A stretch of 64,000 nucleotides of DNA from Prinia subflava (taxonomy: Eukaryota > Chordata > Aves > Passeriformes > Cisticolidae), in NCBI RefSeq assembly GCF_021018805.1, contig NC_086283.1, positions 22,843,662 to 22,907,661 on the forward strand, in the 5' to 3' direction. Positions within the stretch are counted from its first letter, which is position 1. The number at the start of each line of letters is the position of its first letter. Of this stretch, positions 53,401 to 64,000 are shown piece after piece. Both the position numbers and the translations under genes were made by a program. The notes below the pieces were generated by a model. It did no database searches. It had not been told where the DNA came from and saw only the letters and a list, made by a program, of their open reading frames with translations.

Positions 53401-56400
53401 CGGGGCGGGTGCTGGCGGTGCTGGGGCTGTGACACCACGAGGGCGGTGAGAGAGAGACGGGGGGGAGGGAGAACCCGAGGAACCCGCAGCCCCCGGGAAT
53501 AGCAGCGGGCAGGTAGAGAGGGCAAGGACAGGGCTGAACCCCTCCGTATGCCCCCGAGCCAGGGGCTGCGAGGCTGTGCCCGGGAAGGGCCAGCACACAG
53601 AACCCCGTGGAACCTCACAGCTCCACTGTGGGGCCACCCCTGCTCAGATCTCTGTGCCATCTGGTCTCTGATGCCACAGAAGAGGCACCACCATGACCCG
53701 ACCACAAGACGCCAGCTGAGAGATGTGGATGCCCAAGGGCAGCAGGAGACAATCCCCAGCTCCCCGCAGTCCCACAGCCACCCCATTCCACCAGTGAGCC
53801 CCCTGCCCTCTCGCCACCACTGCTTCTCCATTAAAAAGTTCCTCATTTAAAATAATCTCAATGAGCTCTGGTCTTCACTGGCTCACAGGTGGGAAGTGCT
53901 GGGCATGGACACTGCCTGCGAGGATGCAGGAGCTGTCAGGGTTGCCATGCAAGTCACAGGCTGCACCACTGCTCCAGCGCTGAGAGAAAGTCTCTCTCTG
54001 GGATGGACAATTAGGCAATTACTTAATCCCCACGTGCAGCTCCTGTGGCAGAAGGAAGCACTCAGCTGAGCAGGGCAGAGCCTCCTGGGGCCAAAGGCAT
54101 CAATCCCCCCATCACACAAGGCTGGAGCAGCCAGCCGGTCCCATGGCACCCCCTCAGAATGCCCCTTTCCGAGGGCTAGGCAGTAGAGTGGGATGTCCCT
54201 TCTTCCAGCACTGGTGGCCCTTGTGTCCTGCTGAAGCTTCACCCTCCAAAGCCAGTGACACTTCTGCTTAGCCCAGATGTGCACTGGACTCCCAGAGACA
54301 AACCAAGGGCTTGTGACCTCAGCCAGGGCAGCAGGAAGCCCCCTGCACTCCCTGTCCCCAGGGGGATCCGGGCACAGACGTGTCTGTGCATTTCCCCACA
54401 CAGGATGCCCCAGTTTGCAAACACCAGTGAGAGAATTCGCAAACACCGACTGATTTAGAACACACAAACAAACTTTGCAGCTGACTAATCCTCACAGACT
54501 GGCAAAACCTCCCAGTTTCACTGAAAAAAACAAAAAAACCAAAAACCAGTCCATGATAGTTTTGGGGAATTTCTGCTGCAGCAGGTGAGGTGTGCTCCTG
54601 CCCCAATTCCCAGAGCCAGAAAGCTTGGGGAGTTCAACAGGGGCCTGGAGCTCTGCTCAGCATGGGGCTACTCAAATGCACTTAAAGGAGTGTAACTGAT
54701 ATGGTAACATTTTTGAGCTACTACAGACAAGATACACAAATTACAAATAGACACAAGCGACACAGAAGGAAATTGAGTTTTTTTGAGAGCAGTATTCCCA
54801 TTCAATTTTAACTCCATTTGTATTCAAGCACCCAAGAGTTACTGTCTGGGGGCGTCTACAGAGACTCCCTTGCAGGGCAGAACTCCAGGAGAAACTTGCT
54901 GCTACTGCTGTCCAGTTCTCTTCAAGACACCTTTGTGAAAACAAGAAATATAAATCAAGTGCATTTTTAAGTACAAAAGGGGACAAAAGCAGAATGCTCA
55001 CCAGGCAGTTTTTCCTACCCCTAGGAATAGCACTGAGCTGCTGGAACCTGGCTGGGACATTAATCCTGGGACATTAATCCCCTGCCCCCAAGGCAGGCAC
55101 CAGAGCAGCCCAAGGAATTGCAGCAGCTCTTATTATTAGCTGGAGCAGGGAGGCTCCCATGGCGAAATGCCCAAGCACGGCACGGGGAGGGCCGGCAGCA
55201 CACGTGTGTACTCACACTCACCCCTGGTACCTGCCACTGACAGCACACTCAGCAGCTAAAAAACAACCAGAGGCGACAGGGATACCTCCTCCTCTGGCTG
55301 GCACGATGAAATGCCATTTAATAAACTGCATCTGAGCTACTCGGGTATTTTTGCACATAGTTCTGGTGACAGCTGCTGTCTGGGGAGGATCCCAGCCCTA
55401 ATTCTGGCCAAGGGTTGGGATTAAATCCCAGGACAGAGGAATCTTGTCAGGTGCAGTGCTGGCTCCGTGTGAAGGCAGGTGTCTGCAAGCTGAATCCCCG
55501 GCATGAATTCACACCAGCCTCCTCTCACTCATGGAGGGTTGGGCCATTCATGTACCAACTTTCCCACACCCAAATCCAGAGGTAAACCCTGTCCAGTGCA
55601 GCTTCTTGGGCAGTATTGCATCGTGCTCTTTAGGAGTGGAACTGAAGCTTAAACCCCAATAAGCACCTCCTGTGGAAAAGCTGCCTGGGGAAACTCAGGC
55701 AAAGCAGTCAAGCTCACACATCTGCACACGCCACATGGCAGCTCAGCAGGGAGATGCAAGAAGGCCCTTGCACTAGATCAGTTTCAGCCAGGTTTATTTC
55801 TACCAGCTGAAGGGGTATCCAGAGTCAAAGAGGGATGAACATGTCTCAGCTCGGGTTTAAGTATGAGCTTCAGCAGGCACTGACCTTGAGGCATGAGGGC
55901 AGTACAAAAGGCAGGTAAGGTCAGTGACCCCTAGGGAAAACAGGGCCAGTCATTGGGATCCCACCATCAGTGAAGACAGAGGGGAAAGGAGAAACCAAAG
56001 GGACAAGGGATTAAGAGTGGGAGGAAGCCAGGGCAAACCATGATGTACAGAGCACCACTGGGGAGTTTTCTCTCTCAGGCTGGGCGGAGATTTCAAGCCT
56101 GTCCTGCCAAGGCCAAACCCTGAGTATTGAGTCAAGGGGTTGCCAGGACTGCACAGGGCAGAAGTGGGGACATGGCATCAGGACTGCCACACAGGATGGG
56201 AGATCTGATAGCTCCTGGGTGCCAACAATCAAATTCCCTGATAGCTCCACACATGCATCCCCAGAGCAGGTGGGATCACGGAGGTGACAGGATCCAGGAG
56301 TTTTTGCAAGCCCACCACTGCCCAGTTTGTCACACTCCAGCACTCTGGTATCTCCAAAGGATTGCCACCATGATTCACTGCTTGGCTCCAGCACAGTACA

Positions 56401-58224
56401 GAGACCAGGGATAGGACACCCTTCCCAGTTGCCCTCAGGAGCCTGGGGTTGCTGTCAAACCCCACCAGAGCCAGGTTAGGGTGCCAACTTGTGGGGCACA
56501 AACTTGTGGGCACCTCAAGAGCAGAGCACTGCAAATCTGAGAGGGCTCAGGGCACGGGCAGGCAGCAGCAGTGGGGGCTGGCAGTGGCACAGTGCTCTTC
56601 CCAGTCAGGAGCATCAGAGCAGGATTTACAGCAACCAGCATCAGGCACATCTTCCCTTGACACCTGTTTAGTCAAAACCACTGCCCAAAGATGTCCTTTC
56701 CTTCAGGCATTGACAAGGAGACACATTCCATGCTCAGGGACACCAAGTACCCATCCCATGCTCATCCCCTGCTCCTGGGCACAGCAGCCCAGGATATTTC
56801 CAGGCTGGACAGGAGCTACGTGCCACTGCCAGCCCTCTTTGGGAGTGCCAGGAAAGGCTCTGAGGCAGCTTCAGAAAACCCTTTATGTCAACCCACACCC
56901 ACACAAAGCCTCAGTATGTGACAGCGAATTCTTTTCACCCCCCACCACCACGGGGGCTGCCAGGCTTGTCCTGGAGAGGGATCCTGCTTCCAGCCCCGTG
57001 CCACAGGGCTGACCTGCAGCCACCTGCTTCCCCACTCCAAAGGGAGGAAGAAAAGGTAGAAGAGGTTTTTTTGGGGGCAGATCCTGGCTCCAGGCAAGGT
57101 GCAGAGCAGGCTGCCCCCACACCCTGTGCTGGGCTGTCTCAGGCTTCTTTTCCTGCTGCTGGGAAGAATTCCAAAGCCCTGAGAAAGAAGGGGCAGCAGC
57201 TCCAGCCCAGACCTCAGCCCCGTGGATTTTGCTAAGGGAAGGCTGAGTTATGGGGAGAGGAAGGATTTAAATCAGTGCCCAGGATAAATAATTGCATGTT
57301 CTGTTTATGATCCTGAGACAGTGACAGTCCTGAGACAAAACACCAGAAAAAGACTTGAAAAGAACCAGAAAACACAATCCTGGTAAAATCCAGCAGTTCT
57401 TGCTGAGCTCTGAAATTCACCCTTTGCCTTTCTCCTGTAAATATCCATGAGCTTAGCAGGCTCCTGCCTTGCAGCAGCAGCTGTGGGAAGCACGAGAACA
57501 AAGATAGGGATGGGGAAGAACCATGAGACCAGCCATAGAGATGAGGCTGTTCCAAGGGCTCCATTGGCCCCCACAGCTACTTTGCTCCAAGGGCTCCAGA
57601 GCCTGGAGCTCTCTGCAACCAAAATAACCAGGACCAGATGTTCTCAGGGCCACTATGCTCACACAAGTTTCTTGTAAGCACAGGGACTCAGAGGGGTACA
57701 GAGATGTCATTGGGACCTGACAGACAAACAGGCTGCACAAGGAACACAGACACTGCAGTGAGGGGGGCCCAGCCAGGTGCCTGTGGGCCCACAGGCACAG
57801 GAGCAGCTGAGAGAAAAGCCAACAATGCCCTGACCAAACATAGAGAAAAACAGTCAGTGCAAATTCCCCTAGGTAGGGAGGCTTGTCCTCCCTGCTGGGC
57901 CTTGGGGAAACACCTTCTGCCCTCAACCTCTGACACACTCCTGCTGTGCTTGGCCACCATCCCAGGATGAAAAGAAATCCTGTTCCTATTTGGGTAGAAA
58001 CCTCTCAGGGTAGTAAGATAACTGTTAAAGGATATGAAGGCAATGTAACACACTGGATTTCAACTGCATATCACCAGCCTGAAGCAGGAGTTTAGAGTAA
58101 AAGAGAAGACAAATCACCCTTGTCTGGCAGAGCATCCCAATGTCAGGACCAGCTGGGAACCTCTAGGGAGCAGAGAATGGGGCACGGGGAACAGGTACCC
58201 ACAGCCACCACGTGGAACACTTAC
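50401..58224. other. Region between the two STARD8 first exons
   Basis: If the upstream exon at 58.2-58.8 kb is used, this is intronic. It holds a CpG-rich patch at 53030-53480, a short (GT)n run near 52775 and an AT-rich stretch at 54660-55000. No coding exon was recognised. Confidence 0.55.
53030..53480. promoter_or_regulatory. CpG-rich island upstream of STARD8 exon 1
   Basis: CpG-enriched sequence (for example CCGCGGCCGGAGC and GACGCCGGACACGGGGCGGG) about 3 kb upstream of exon 1. No clear first exon or donor on the gene's strand was found. Confidence 0.3.
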
Positions 58225-58785
58225 CAGATGTCCAGAACATGACTTCACTTCCCCAGGAGACACAGAGAAGGCATTAACCTCATCTTCCTTGCAGTCTAGG
58301 GCACTGTGGGCTCTCCCCAGGTCTGCCCCAGGCAGCCCCACCTGATCTGTTTTGTTGTGCCTGAGCATGTGCCCAGGCTTTTTTTGGGAATGTTCATCAA
58401 AGACCAACACTTTGCTGCTGCTGAAAAATTTATTGTGGCCTGTAGCATCCCCACTGTGCCCTACAGGTCCCTGTGGGAGGTTGATAAATCTTGATTGGTG
58501 CCTCCTCGTTCTCCTGGGAAAAGATCCCCAGAGGGACAGCAATGATTTGTCATGGATCAGCTCATAAGAAGGCTCATCCTCAGGACTGTACACTCTGCTC
58601 TTCGGACAGAGGAAGCCATAGACACTTTCCTGATCTTCAGCTGATGAGGAAGAGCATGGGGTTGGGGGCTCATCCTGCTGGCCTGGAGACATCGGTGGCT
58701 TTGCTTGGTGCTCAGTGCTCCTTGGCTCCATCGTCTGTGGATGGAGCCCTCGCCCCCACTGGTAAAGCTGGCAATGCAAAACCAT
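58225..58785 (-). CDS. STARD8: Candidate alternative first coding exon of STARD8 (long N-terminal isoform)
   Basis: An open frame of 187 codons starts at ATG 58785, with a second ATG at 58731 reading MEPRSTEHQ. It ends at a near-perfect donor, CTG|GTAAGTGTT, in phase 0, the phase in which exon 2 begins. Splicing to 47822 would replace the 15-residue MPLLD peptide and give about 1252 residues, or 1234 from the second ATG. An in-frame TGA lies just upstream of the first ATG. The encoded peptide is hydrophilic and serine-rich, with acidic and basic patches such as EDQESVYGFLCPKSRVYSPE, and is not low complexity. Human STARD8 also has a longer isoform with an upstream N-terminal exon; I cannot confirm homology to it. 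An AG at 58771-58772 could make this an internal exon using the second ATG. Confidence 0.6.
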
Positions 58786-61144
58786 AACTCATTAGCAAGA
58801 ACCATACAGGAGACTACATTTATTTTGCTTTTCCTCATTTTCCTCTCCATTCCATTTGATTAGAAAGGGGTGTTATGGTCCTTACTCTTGAAACCTCCAT
58901 GCTCTGCTCACCAGAGCATGCGGACTCACAGTTACAACTCCACCAGCTGGGTTTGTATTCTTCATTTCTCTCTCAAAATACCAAACTCCCTCCATACTTT
59001 CAGAGGAGGGTGTGGTTCACATCGTGCCCTTTTCACTGCTGGCAATGCAGTGCTGGGGAAAGAGCAGGGGTTTGGAGGGGGCTTGTTGGGATGGATTTCA
59101 GGTGCTGTCTGAGTTGTTTTCCAGGCTCCTGGGAGGAGCTGGGGCCAGCACTTCTGCACAGGCAGAGGAAATTTGGCTGAGGCAGGGAATCACATTGTTT
59201 CCTCCCACCTGGACACCATGGGGAAGAACAGACTTCCCAGGTGGCAGGACTCTGCCTGCCCATGTGTCTCACTGTCCCCAAGACTCTGATGATGCTCCCT
59301 TGCTTCCATTAGCAGCACAAACAGCAGCTGCTCAGACACAGAGGGCTCAGAGCACAGATATAACAAGGTGCCAGGCATGGGAAAGCCGTGGCACTCCAGA
59401 AAACTTGCCCTGTTCCCTTCCCTGAAACGTGGGCAGAGGGGACAAGGTTCAGGGAAGGTAACTGGGGCAGAAACACCAAACCCGTCCTTCCCACATCAGG
59501 AAGCACACTTATTATTGGGTTTTATTCCAACTAGGATTCAGAATAAATAGAGCAAACCTTCGCTCTTGTCTCCCAGAGACCCTGAGTCCCCCAGCACAAG
59601 CACTGCCCCTGACAAGGTGGCAGCAAAGCAACGCAGGGACCTTTGTGTCTGTCCCAGCAGCTGTCCCCAGTGCTGGTCTCTCACACCTGCCCTCGGTGAC
59701 GCTCTCCCTGACATCTCTGCTGAGGAACCCATCATACTGGACACAGCCTGTCCCGTCCCACCCATCACTGCCCTTGCATTGAGTACCTGCAATGTGGAGA
59801 TTCAGCAGCCTCCAGCCTGACTTCCAGCTCCTGCAGCCATGTCACCTTGTTTCCCTGTCAGGAAAGCCAAAGGTCAGGAATCAGGTTCACAGTCCCAGCT
59901 GTCAACACCTGCACTGGAAGGGTTACTTCCTGATTTTACTGGGAAAGTCCTTCCTTCCACTGCCACCTGCCCCGCTCATTTGCCCTAGGATACAATTCAG
60001 CAAGCAGAATATTTGCCTTACAAGATTCGCTTGGGGGACAAAAATGCTACATTTGAGCTTTATCCAAACAAAGTGTAACTACAAAGCCCAGAGCTGCACT
60101 TGGGAACACCTCTTTTGAGTGAAACAGCTACATGTCCAGGACTGGTAAACTGTCCCTTTTTTTGCCCCGTGTTGAATGAAAGTGTCTTCTTGCCCTGAGC
60201 AGGCAGAAACCCAGCAGCAGGTGAGGCACCACAGTTCGAGCGGGTGGCTGATGGTGGTGGCTGAGGCTGCTAGCTCACAACTCGCCTCCCGGAGCTGCCT
60301 GCAAGCTGCGGGACCGAACACGCCGGCTGTGCTCCACAGAGCCACAGGGAGGTGACAACTCAGCCGCAAAAGGCTGCCCGGGATGGCGCTGTCCTGCCGC
60401 CCTCTGGTGAGCACCGGGCCATGGTAGCTTTCCCCAGCCCCGCAGCCCATGCCCGGAGCAGGGGCAGCGTGTCCCTACTGCCACCAGCCCCGGGCCAGGG
60501 TAGTGTCATGGTGTCAGGGATGTCCTCATTGCCAGCCCGCAGCACAGAGCGAGAGCATGGACAAACTCCTTCCCGGCCACTGCCTCAGATCGTGGTCCAG
60601 CTCGGAGCTGGGGATGGGCTTAATTGCCTCTGGTTCATTAACCACTCAGGGATGGGCCTTGATATCCATTCACCCATCAGACCCTTTCCCAATAGCGTTC
60701 TGCTCCCCCACTGCCCCCACCTCGTTCAGCCCCCGGTGATCCCTGGGCAGCACTGCTGAGGCACAGGCAGGTAGGTCCCTTGGGTGGCTCCTGAGACCTA
60801 CTGGCCCTGAAACCACTAGAACACCGACTTTGGGGTACACGGGCACCACTGCTCCTTCCCCGAGCAGCCTGTGAGCACCAGCAGGATCCGAGCCTGGGCG
60901 GGGCGATGTCCCGGCTCAGCCTCACGGGCTCTGGCACGTGTGGCCCATGTGTCCTGCTCTCCGTGTGAGGCCAGGGAACACCAGGGTAGGGACTGGGGAG
61001 CTTCTTCCGCCTTCCTGCCCCAGCCAGGCCAGGGGAGCTCCTGGTACTGCAGGTGCCACTGGTACAGAGAGCACAGAGCTTCCGTCCACAGGTCACACTG
61101 CCCACGTGACTCTCCGCCTGTTTGAATTTTTCAAGTTAAAACAA
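58786..61144. other. Spacer between YIPF6 3' end and the upstream STARD8 exon
   Basis: Contains the presumptive upstream promoter area of the 58.2-58.8 kb exon, with an AT-rich GCAAAATAAATG about 30 bp before its first ATG. It also holds a mildly CpG-rich stretch at 60240-60550 with a CTCF-like motif, and another near 60850-61050. No gene was recognised. Confidence 0.5.
60395..60409 (+). promoter_or_regulatory. CTCF-like motif between YIPF6 and STARD8
   Basis: TGCCGCCCTCTGGTG matches the core of the vertebrate CTCF motif (CGCCCTCTGGTGG type) and sits in a small CpG-rich patch in the intergenic spacer. Confidence 0.35.
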
Positions 61145-61160
61145 ATAGATTCTTTTCCTT

Positions 61161-61166
61161 TTTATT
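61161..61166 (-). terminator. YIPF6: Distal AATAAA poly(A) signal, probably YIPF6
   Basis: AATAAA on the minus strand at the boundary between the AT-rich putative UTR and GC-richer spacer. Confidence 0.5.
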
Positions 61167-63450
61167 TGTATTAAATACATCAAAATTAAACATATACAAC
61201 AACTTCTACTGATAAACAGTATCAAAAAAAAATCCTAGTAGGAAAGAACGCCTGGTTTGTGCACTGGAAGATCAGCCATTTCTCTGCAGAGCAGTTCTCT
61301 CAAGCACTCCATTATAGGCAACACAGCTGTTTCTCCTTGCCGCCCATCCCCAGCAGCTTTAGCCAAGAAGGAAAGGCCTTTCCCCTTGGAAAGCACAACA
61401 GTTCTCACCACAGACATTTCCAGCACAAATTAAACCTCTCTGTTGTGGCGACAGGCATCACTTCCCTGGAAGGCCCTTGGGAGGGGTGTGCTGCACACCT
61501 GGCTGGACAGGACGAGGGATATTCAGGGAGCACTCAGCACTCCCAGGTGACACCAGCACTTTAAAGGACTGTCAGTCAGCTGCATTAATTTTAGGCATCT
61601 GCAAGTACCAAAGAAGCTCGAGGCATCTTGTTTCCCCGAACCAAAATGGTTTGGTTGTCTTTAAAGTGCCCATGTCCCACTGGCTTTGGGACCACCCTCT
61701 CGCTGAGGACCAACTGGTTCTGTCACAGCAGGGGCTCTGCAGGACCTCCAGGGGTGGCTGAGGAACAAGCCCTAGTTTGGGCTTTTTGACTTTCTGAAGT
61801 CATGTAAAAAATTCAAAATATTACCGGAGCGATTAAATGCTACTCCAATTATCCTTCAGACAGAACAGCAGCTCAAGTCACAAACCCAGAGAGAATCCAA
61901 GCAGTTCTTTGACAGTGTGGTTAAATTCTTGTAGGACAGAAAGATTCAACTCAAGGAATCCCACCATAGTCAGCAACAGCTTTACCATCCACTTCCCTTG
62001 AATATTTCTTTTCAGCTTCAAAAAGCAGAACTAACATTTAAATGAAAGAAAAACTACATTTCATACCAGCAATAATTTAATGGAAGCTTTAAAATTCCCC
62101 TTTCCATGGTTCCTGTGTCTACAAACCACCACAGCTCTCCTCCAGCCTCTTGGTGCCACAGCCACACATAGCAGCTCGTTATCCACAAATGCAAAAATGC
62201 ACTTTTAATCTGAAATTCAGCAATTTCCATCCCAACTCCCACCCACCACCAGTGTTTACAGCAGACTGCTCTTGCACATTTAACTAGAAATTAGGCACAC
62301 TCGCACCTCAGCAGAACCCACAGACCTCAGTTTCAGTCTGTCTGCACAAATGTAGGAAAAAGGACATTTTACAGCAGGTTTTTCACCCCGGATATTTCAT
62401 GGATTGCTGACTGAGAACAACAGACAACAGGAATCATTTCTGTAGTTTGCAAAAGGAAATCCCAGCTCCCAATGTCTGTGCCAAGACACCTGACCCTCGC
62501 ACACCTGTACCCAGGAGAGGTACACAATGAACTTGCAGTGACTGGGGGAGGCCCCTCCCTTTCATTAAGTATTAAGCAAATTAAAACCCCACAAAACAAC
62601 CCACAAAACAGTGTCTGACATTGCATGAGAAGTACAACGGAATAAATGCACATTTGCACATATTTTTTTGCTATCCCCATAAACAACCAAAGGAACAGAC
62701 ACAGAGGCAGGTGAGAGCAGAATTCACATCCTACTTCCAACACCTCTAGTACCATTTACTTCCCTTCCTTTAAGCTGTTTTAACACTTTGGGGGCCAAGC
62801 CCCGGTATGGTTTTTCAGACCCAAACAGCCTGTGCAGCAAAACCCCAACTTCCTGCACAGAACCCCTTGTTATCATACATACATATTCATGGTACTTTCC
62901 AAGGAATTTTCACTTCCCAAATGCAGAGAGCCCAGTCTCTTGCTACAAAGCAGTCTCAGCATTTCTGCAGGACTCTGAGCTTTGTTCCCTGTGGTCACAG
63001 ATCTGTAACTTGCAGTGAGACCAGTCCCCTCATGGATGCAATGCTGAAGGCACCAAGCTGGAACCCTCTTTCCTGCCACATGACAGGATGGACACACACC
63101 ATACATGGATATGGGCAAAAGCAATTCCATGCCACCACCCCCTATTCCCCGCAAACGGACCCAACAGAGTTTTCACTGAACTCTCCTTTCCTGGGAAAGT
63201 CCCAGTCCCACAATGCCCTGGGTGTGCATCCCACCACTCTACAAGGGAATGAAAAGGAGTCAGACGCATCTCTTTCCTCTCCACACATCATTGCAGTGAA
63301 GTTCTATGGTTTGATAAGGCATTTTTATCTTCAGTGAGAATCCAAGCACAGGCAGGAAATCTGCCAAGTCGTGAGAACTTCAACAGCTTGAAAATCCAGG
63401 ATCTCCCGCTCTCTCTTCAGAGGAAACAATCCCTGTCCCAGTGGGCATTG

Positions 63451-63456
63451 TTTATT
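63451..63456 (-). terminator. YIPF6: Proximal AATAAA poly(A) signal, possible short YIPF6 transcript
   Basis: AATAAA on the minus strand about 230 nt past the YIPF6 stop codon. Confidence 0.4.
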
Positions 63457-63683
63457 TAACACCACTACAGAACAGAGCTAAATAAACCCCTCAGCAGCTG
63501 GACCTCAGTATCTTTCACAAAGAGGGACACACAAATGAGCACTTTTTGGAGCTCTCTGGCTTTATCCCACAACCTGCCTTTTTACAGTATCCCTATATAT
63601 AAATTAGAAAGAGATAAAGCCAAGGATTCACTGCAGCCTCCACAAAAAAGTCCAGTCCGTGTACCAGTCCCTCTGGATGGTGC

Positions 63684-63802
63684 TCACTGAGGGGTGAAGG
63701 TCAGGATCATCCAGCTGATGACGAAGTAGAAGAGGAAGATGGGGTACACAACGAGCGCCTTGCGGTTGGGGGGCTGGCTGTCCGCCAGGAACGCCGTAGA
63801 TG
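63684..63802 (-). CDS. YIPF6: YIPF6 terminal coding exon (partial gene)
   Basis: Two bases plus 38 codons and a stop encode STAFLADSQPPNRKALVVYP followed by a hydrophobic helix and the terminus WMILTFTPQ, almost identical to the C-terminus of human YIPF6. The acceptor is TTTGTGTCTCCGCAG. YIPF6 is a Yip1-domain protein with five transmembrane helices in Golgi membranes, implicated in vesicle trafficking; this exon holds the last helix and short lumenal tail. Earlier exons lie beyond the right edge. Its position upstream of STARD8 on the same strand is the conserved vertebrate order. Confidence 0.95.
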
Positions 63803-64000
63803 CTGCGGAGACACAAAACACGTGGAGCACGAGCAGCAGAACCCTCACAGCCCCCACTGCATGGAGCAAACTGCAGCGAGGATCTGCACTGCCATTGTGT
63901 TGAAAAAGAAACCACTGCTCAAACCAACGGGCTGTAATCACCAAGTGCAACTTCCTGGAATCATGTAATCACAGCATGGTTTGGCTTGGAAGGGATATCC
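63803..64000 (-). other. YIPF6: YIPF6 intron, cut by window end
   Basis: Intronic sequence upstream of the YIPF6 last exon. It contains only the acceptor region and an antisense CR1 tail at the very edge. Confidence 0.8.
63952..64000 (-). mobile_element. CR1 LINE 3' tail, truncated by window edge
   Basis: The sequence reads AATCATGTAATCACAGCATGG then TTTGGCTTGGAAGGGAT, the reverse complement of the conserved CR1 3' end with its degenerate ATTCTATG octamer repeats. Confidence 0.75.

Larger units (their letters stand above)
61145..63683 (-). other. YIPF6: YIPF6 3'UTR (extent inferred)
   Basis: Downstream of the YIPF6 stop, about 2.5 kb is unusually AT-rich for this window and has no credible coding exon. 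It ends at an AATAAA signal (61161-61166) beyond which GC content rises sharply. A nearer AATAAA at 63451-63456 could give a short form of about 230 nt. Confidence 0.55.

Noticed and set aside
53040..53846. 268-codon minus-strand open frame
   Set aside because: Overlaps a CpG-rich patch; no conserved motif and no phase-compatible strong donor toward STARD8.
1..64000. CRISPR arrays, operons, phage or plasmid systems
   Set aside because: The sequence is spliced vertebrate DNA; the repeats present are microsatellites and retroelements, not spacer arrays.

Overview
The window is vertebrate, almost certainly avian, nuclear DNA. It carries spliced genes with GT-AG introns, CpG islands, scattered 3' tails of CR1 LINEs, a degenerate retroviral LTR of a type common in songbirds, microsatellites and poly(A) tracts. 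There is no bacterial or plasmid organisation. The gene order (YIPF6 then STARD8 on the same strand) matches the conserved block that lies on human Xq12-q13, on chicken chromosome 4, and on chromosome 4A of passerines. The LTR type makes a passerine plausible; that is inference.

Layout, read along the minus strand (transcription runs from high to low coordinates). The 3'-terminal coding exon of YIPF6 (63684-63802) lies at the right edge, followed by a long AT-rich 3'UTR that probably ends near 61150. After a spacer of about 2.4 kb comes STARD8 (DLC3), which fills most of the window. I reconstructed a complete 15-exon coding model from 50143 to 9749. All phases agree and the sum is 3243 nt, or 1080 residues plus stop: SAM domain, serine-rich linker, RhoGAP domain with its arginine finger, START domain. 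Exon 1 sits in a CpG island at 50.1-50.35 kb, exon 2 is a 34-nt microexon, and intron 2 is about 29.9 kb. The rest of the gene is compact (9.7-17.9 kb). A phase-compatible alternative first coding exon lies at 58225-58785, and intron 2 contains further CpG islands with donor sites on the gene's strand. The STARD8 3'UTR (about 8262-9748) holds a perfect 19-bp AU-rich hairpin and one AATAAA signal.

Positions 1-8260 are intergenic, downstream of STARD8; EFNB1 is the expected next gene outside the window. This segment has two AT-rich, homeodomain-motif-rich islands that look like conserved non-coding elements, a TGTGC pentanucleotide repeat, and an old ERV/LTR remnant around 4.2-6.5 kb.

Function: STARD8 is a Rho GTPase-activating protein of focal adhesions, and YIPF6 is a Golgi multi-pass membrane protein. 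They are neighbours by ancient synteny and nothing here suggests a shared pathway. I found no novel multigene system. The most interesting signals are the alternative STARD8 starts, the 3'UTR hairpin, and a CR1 tail that forms the intronic side of a STARD8 splice donor.
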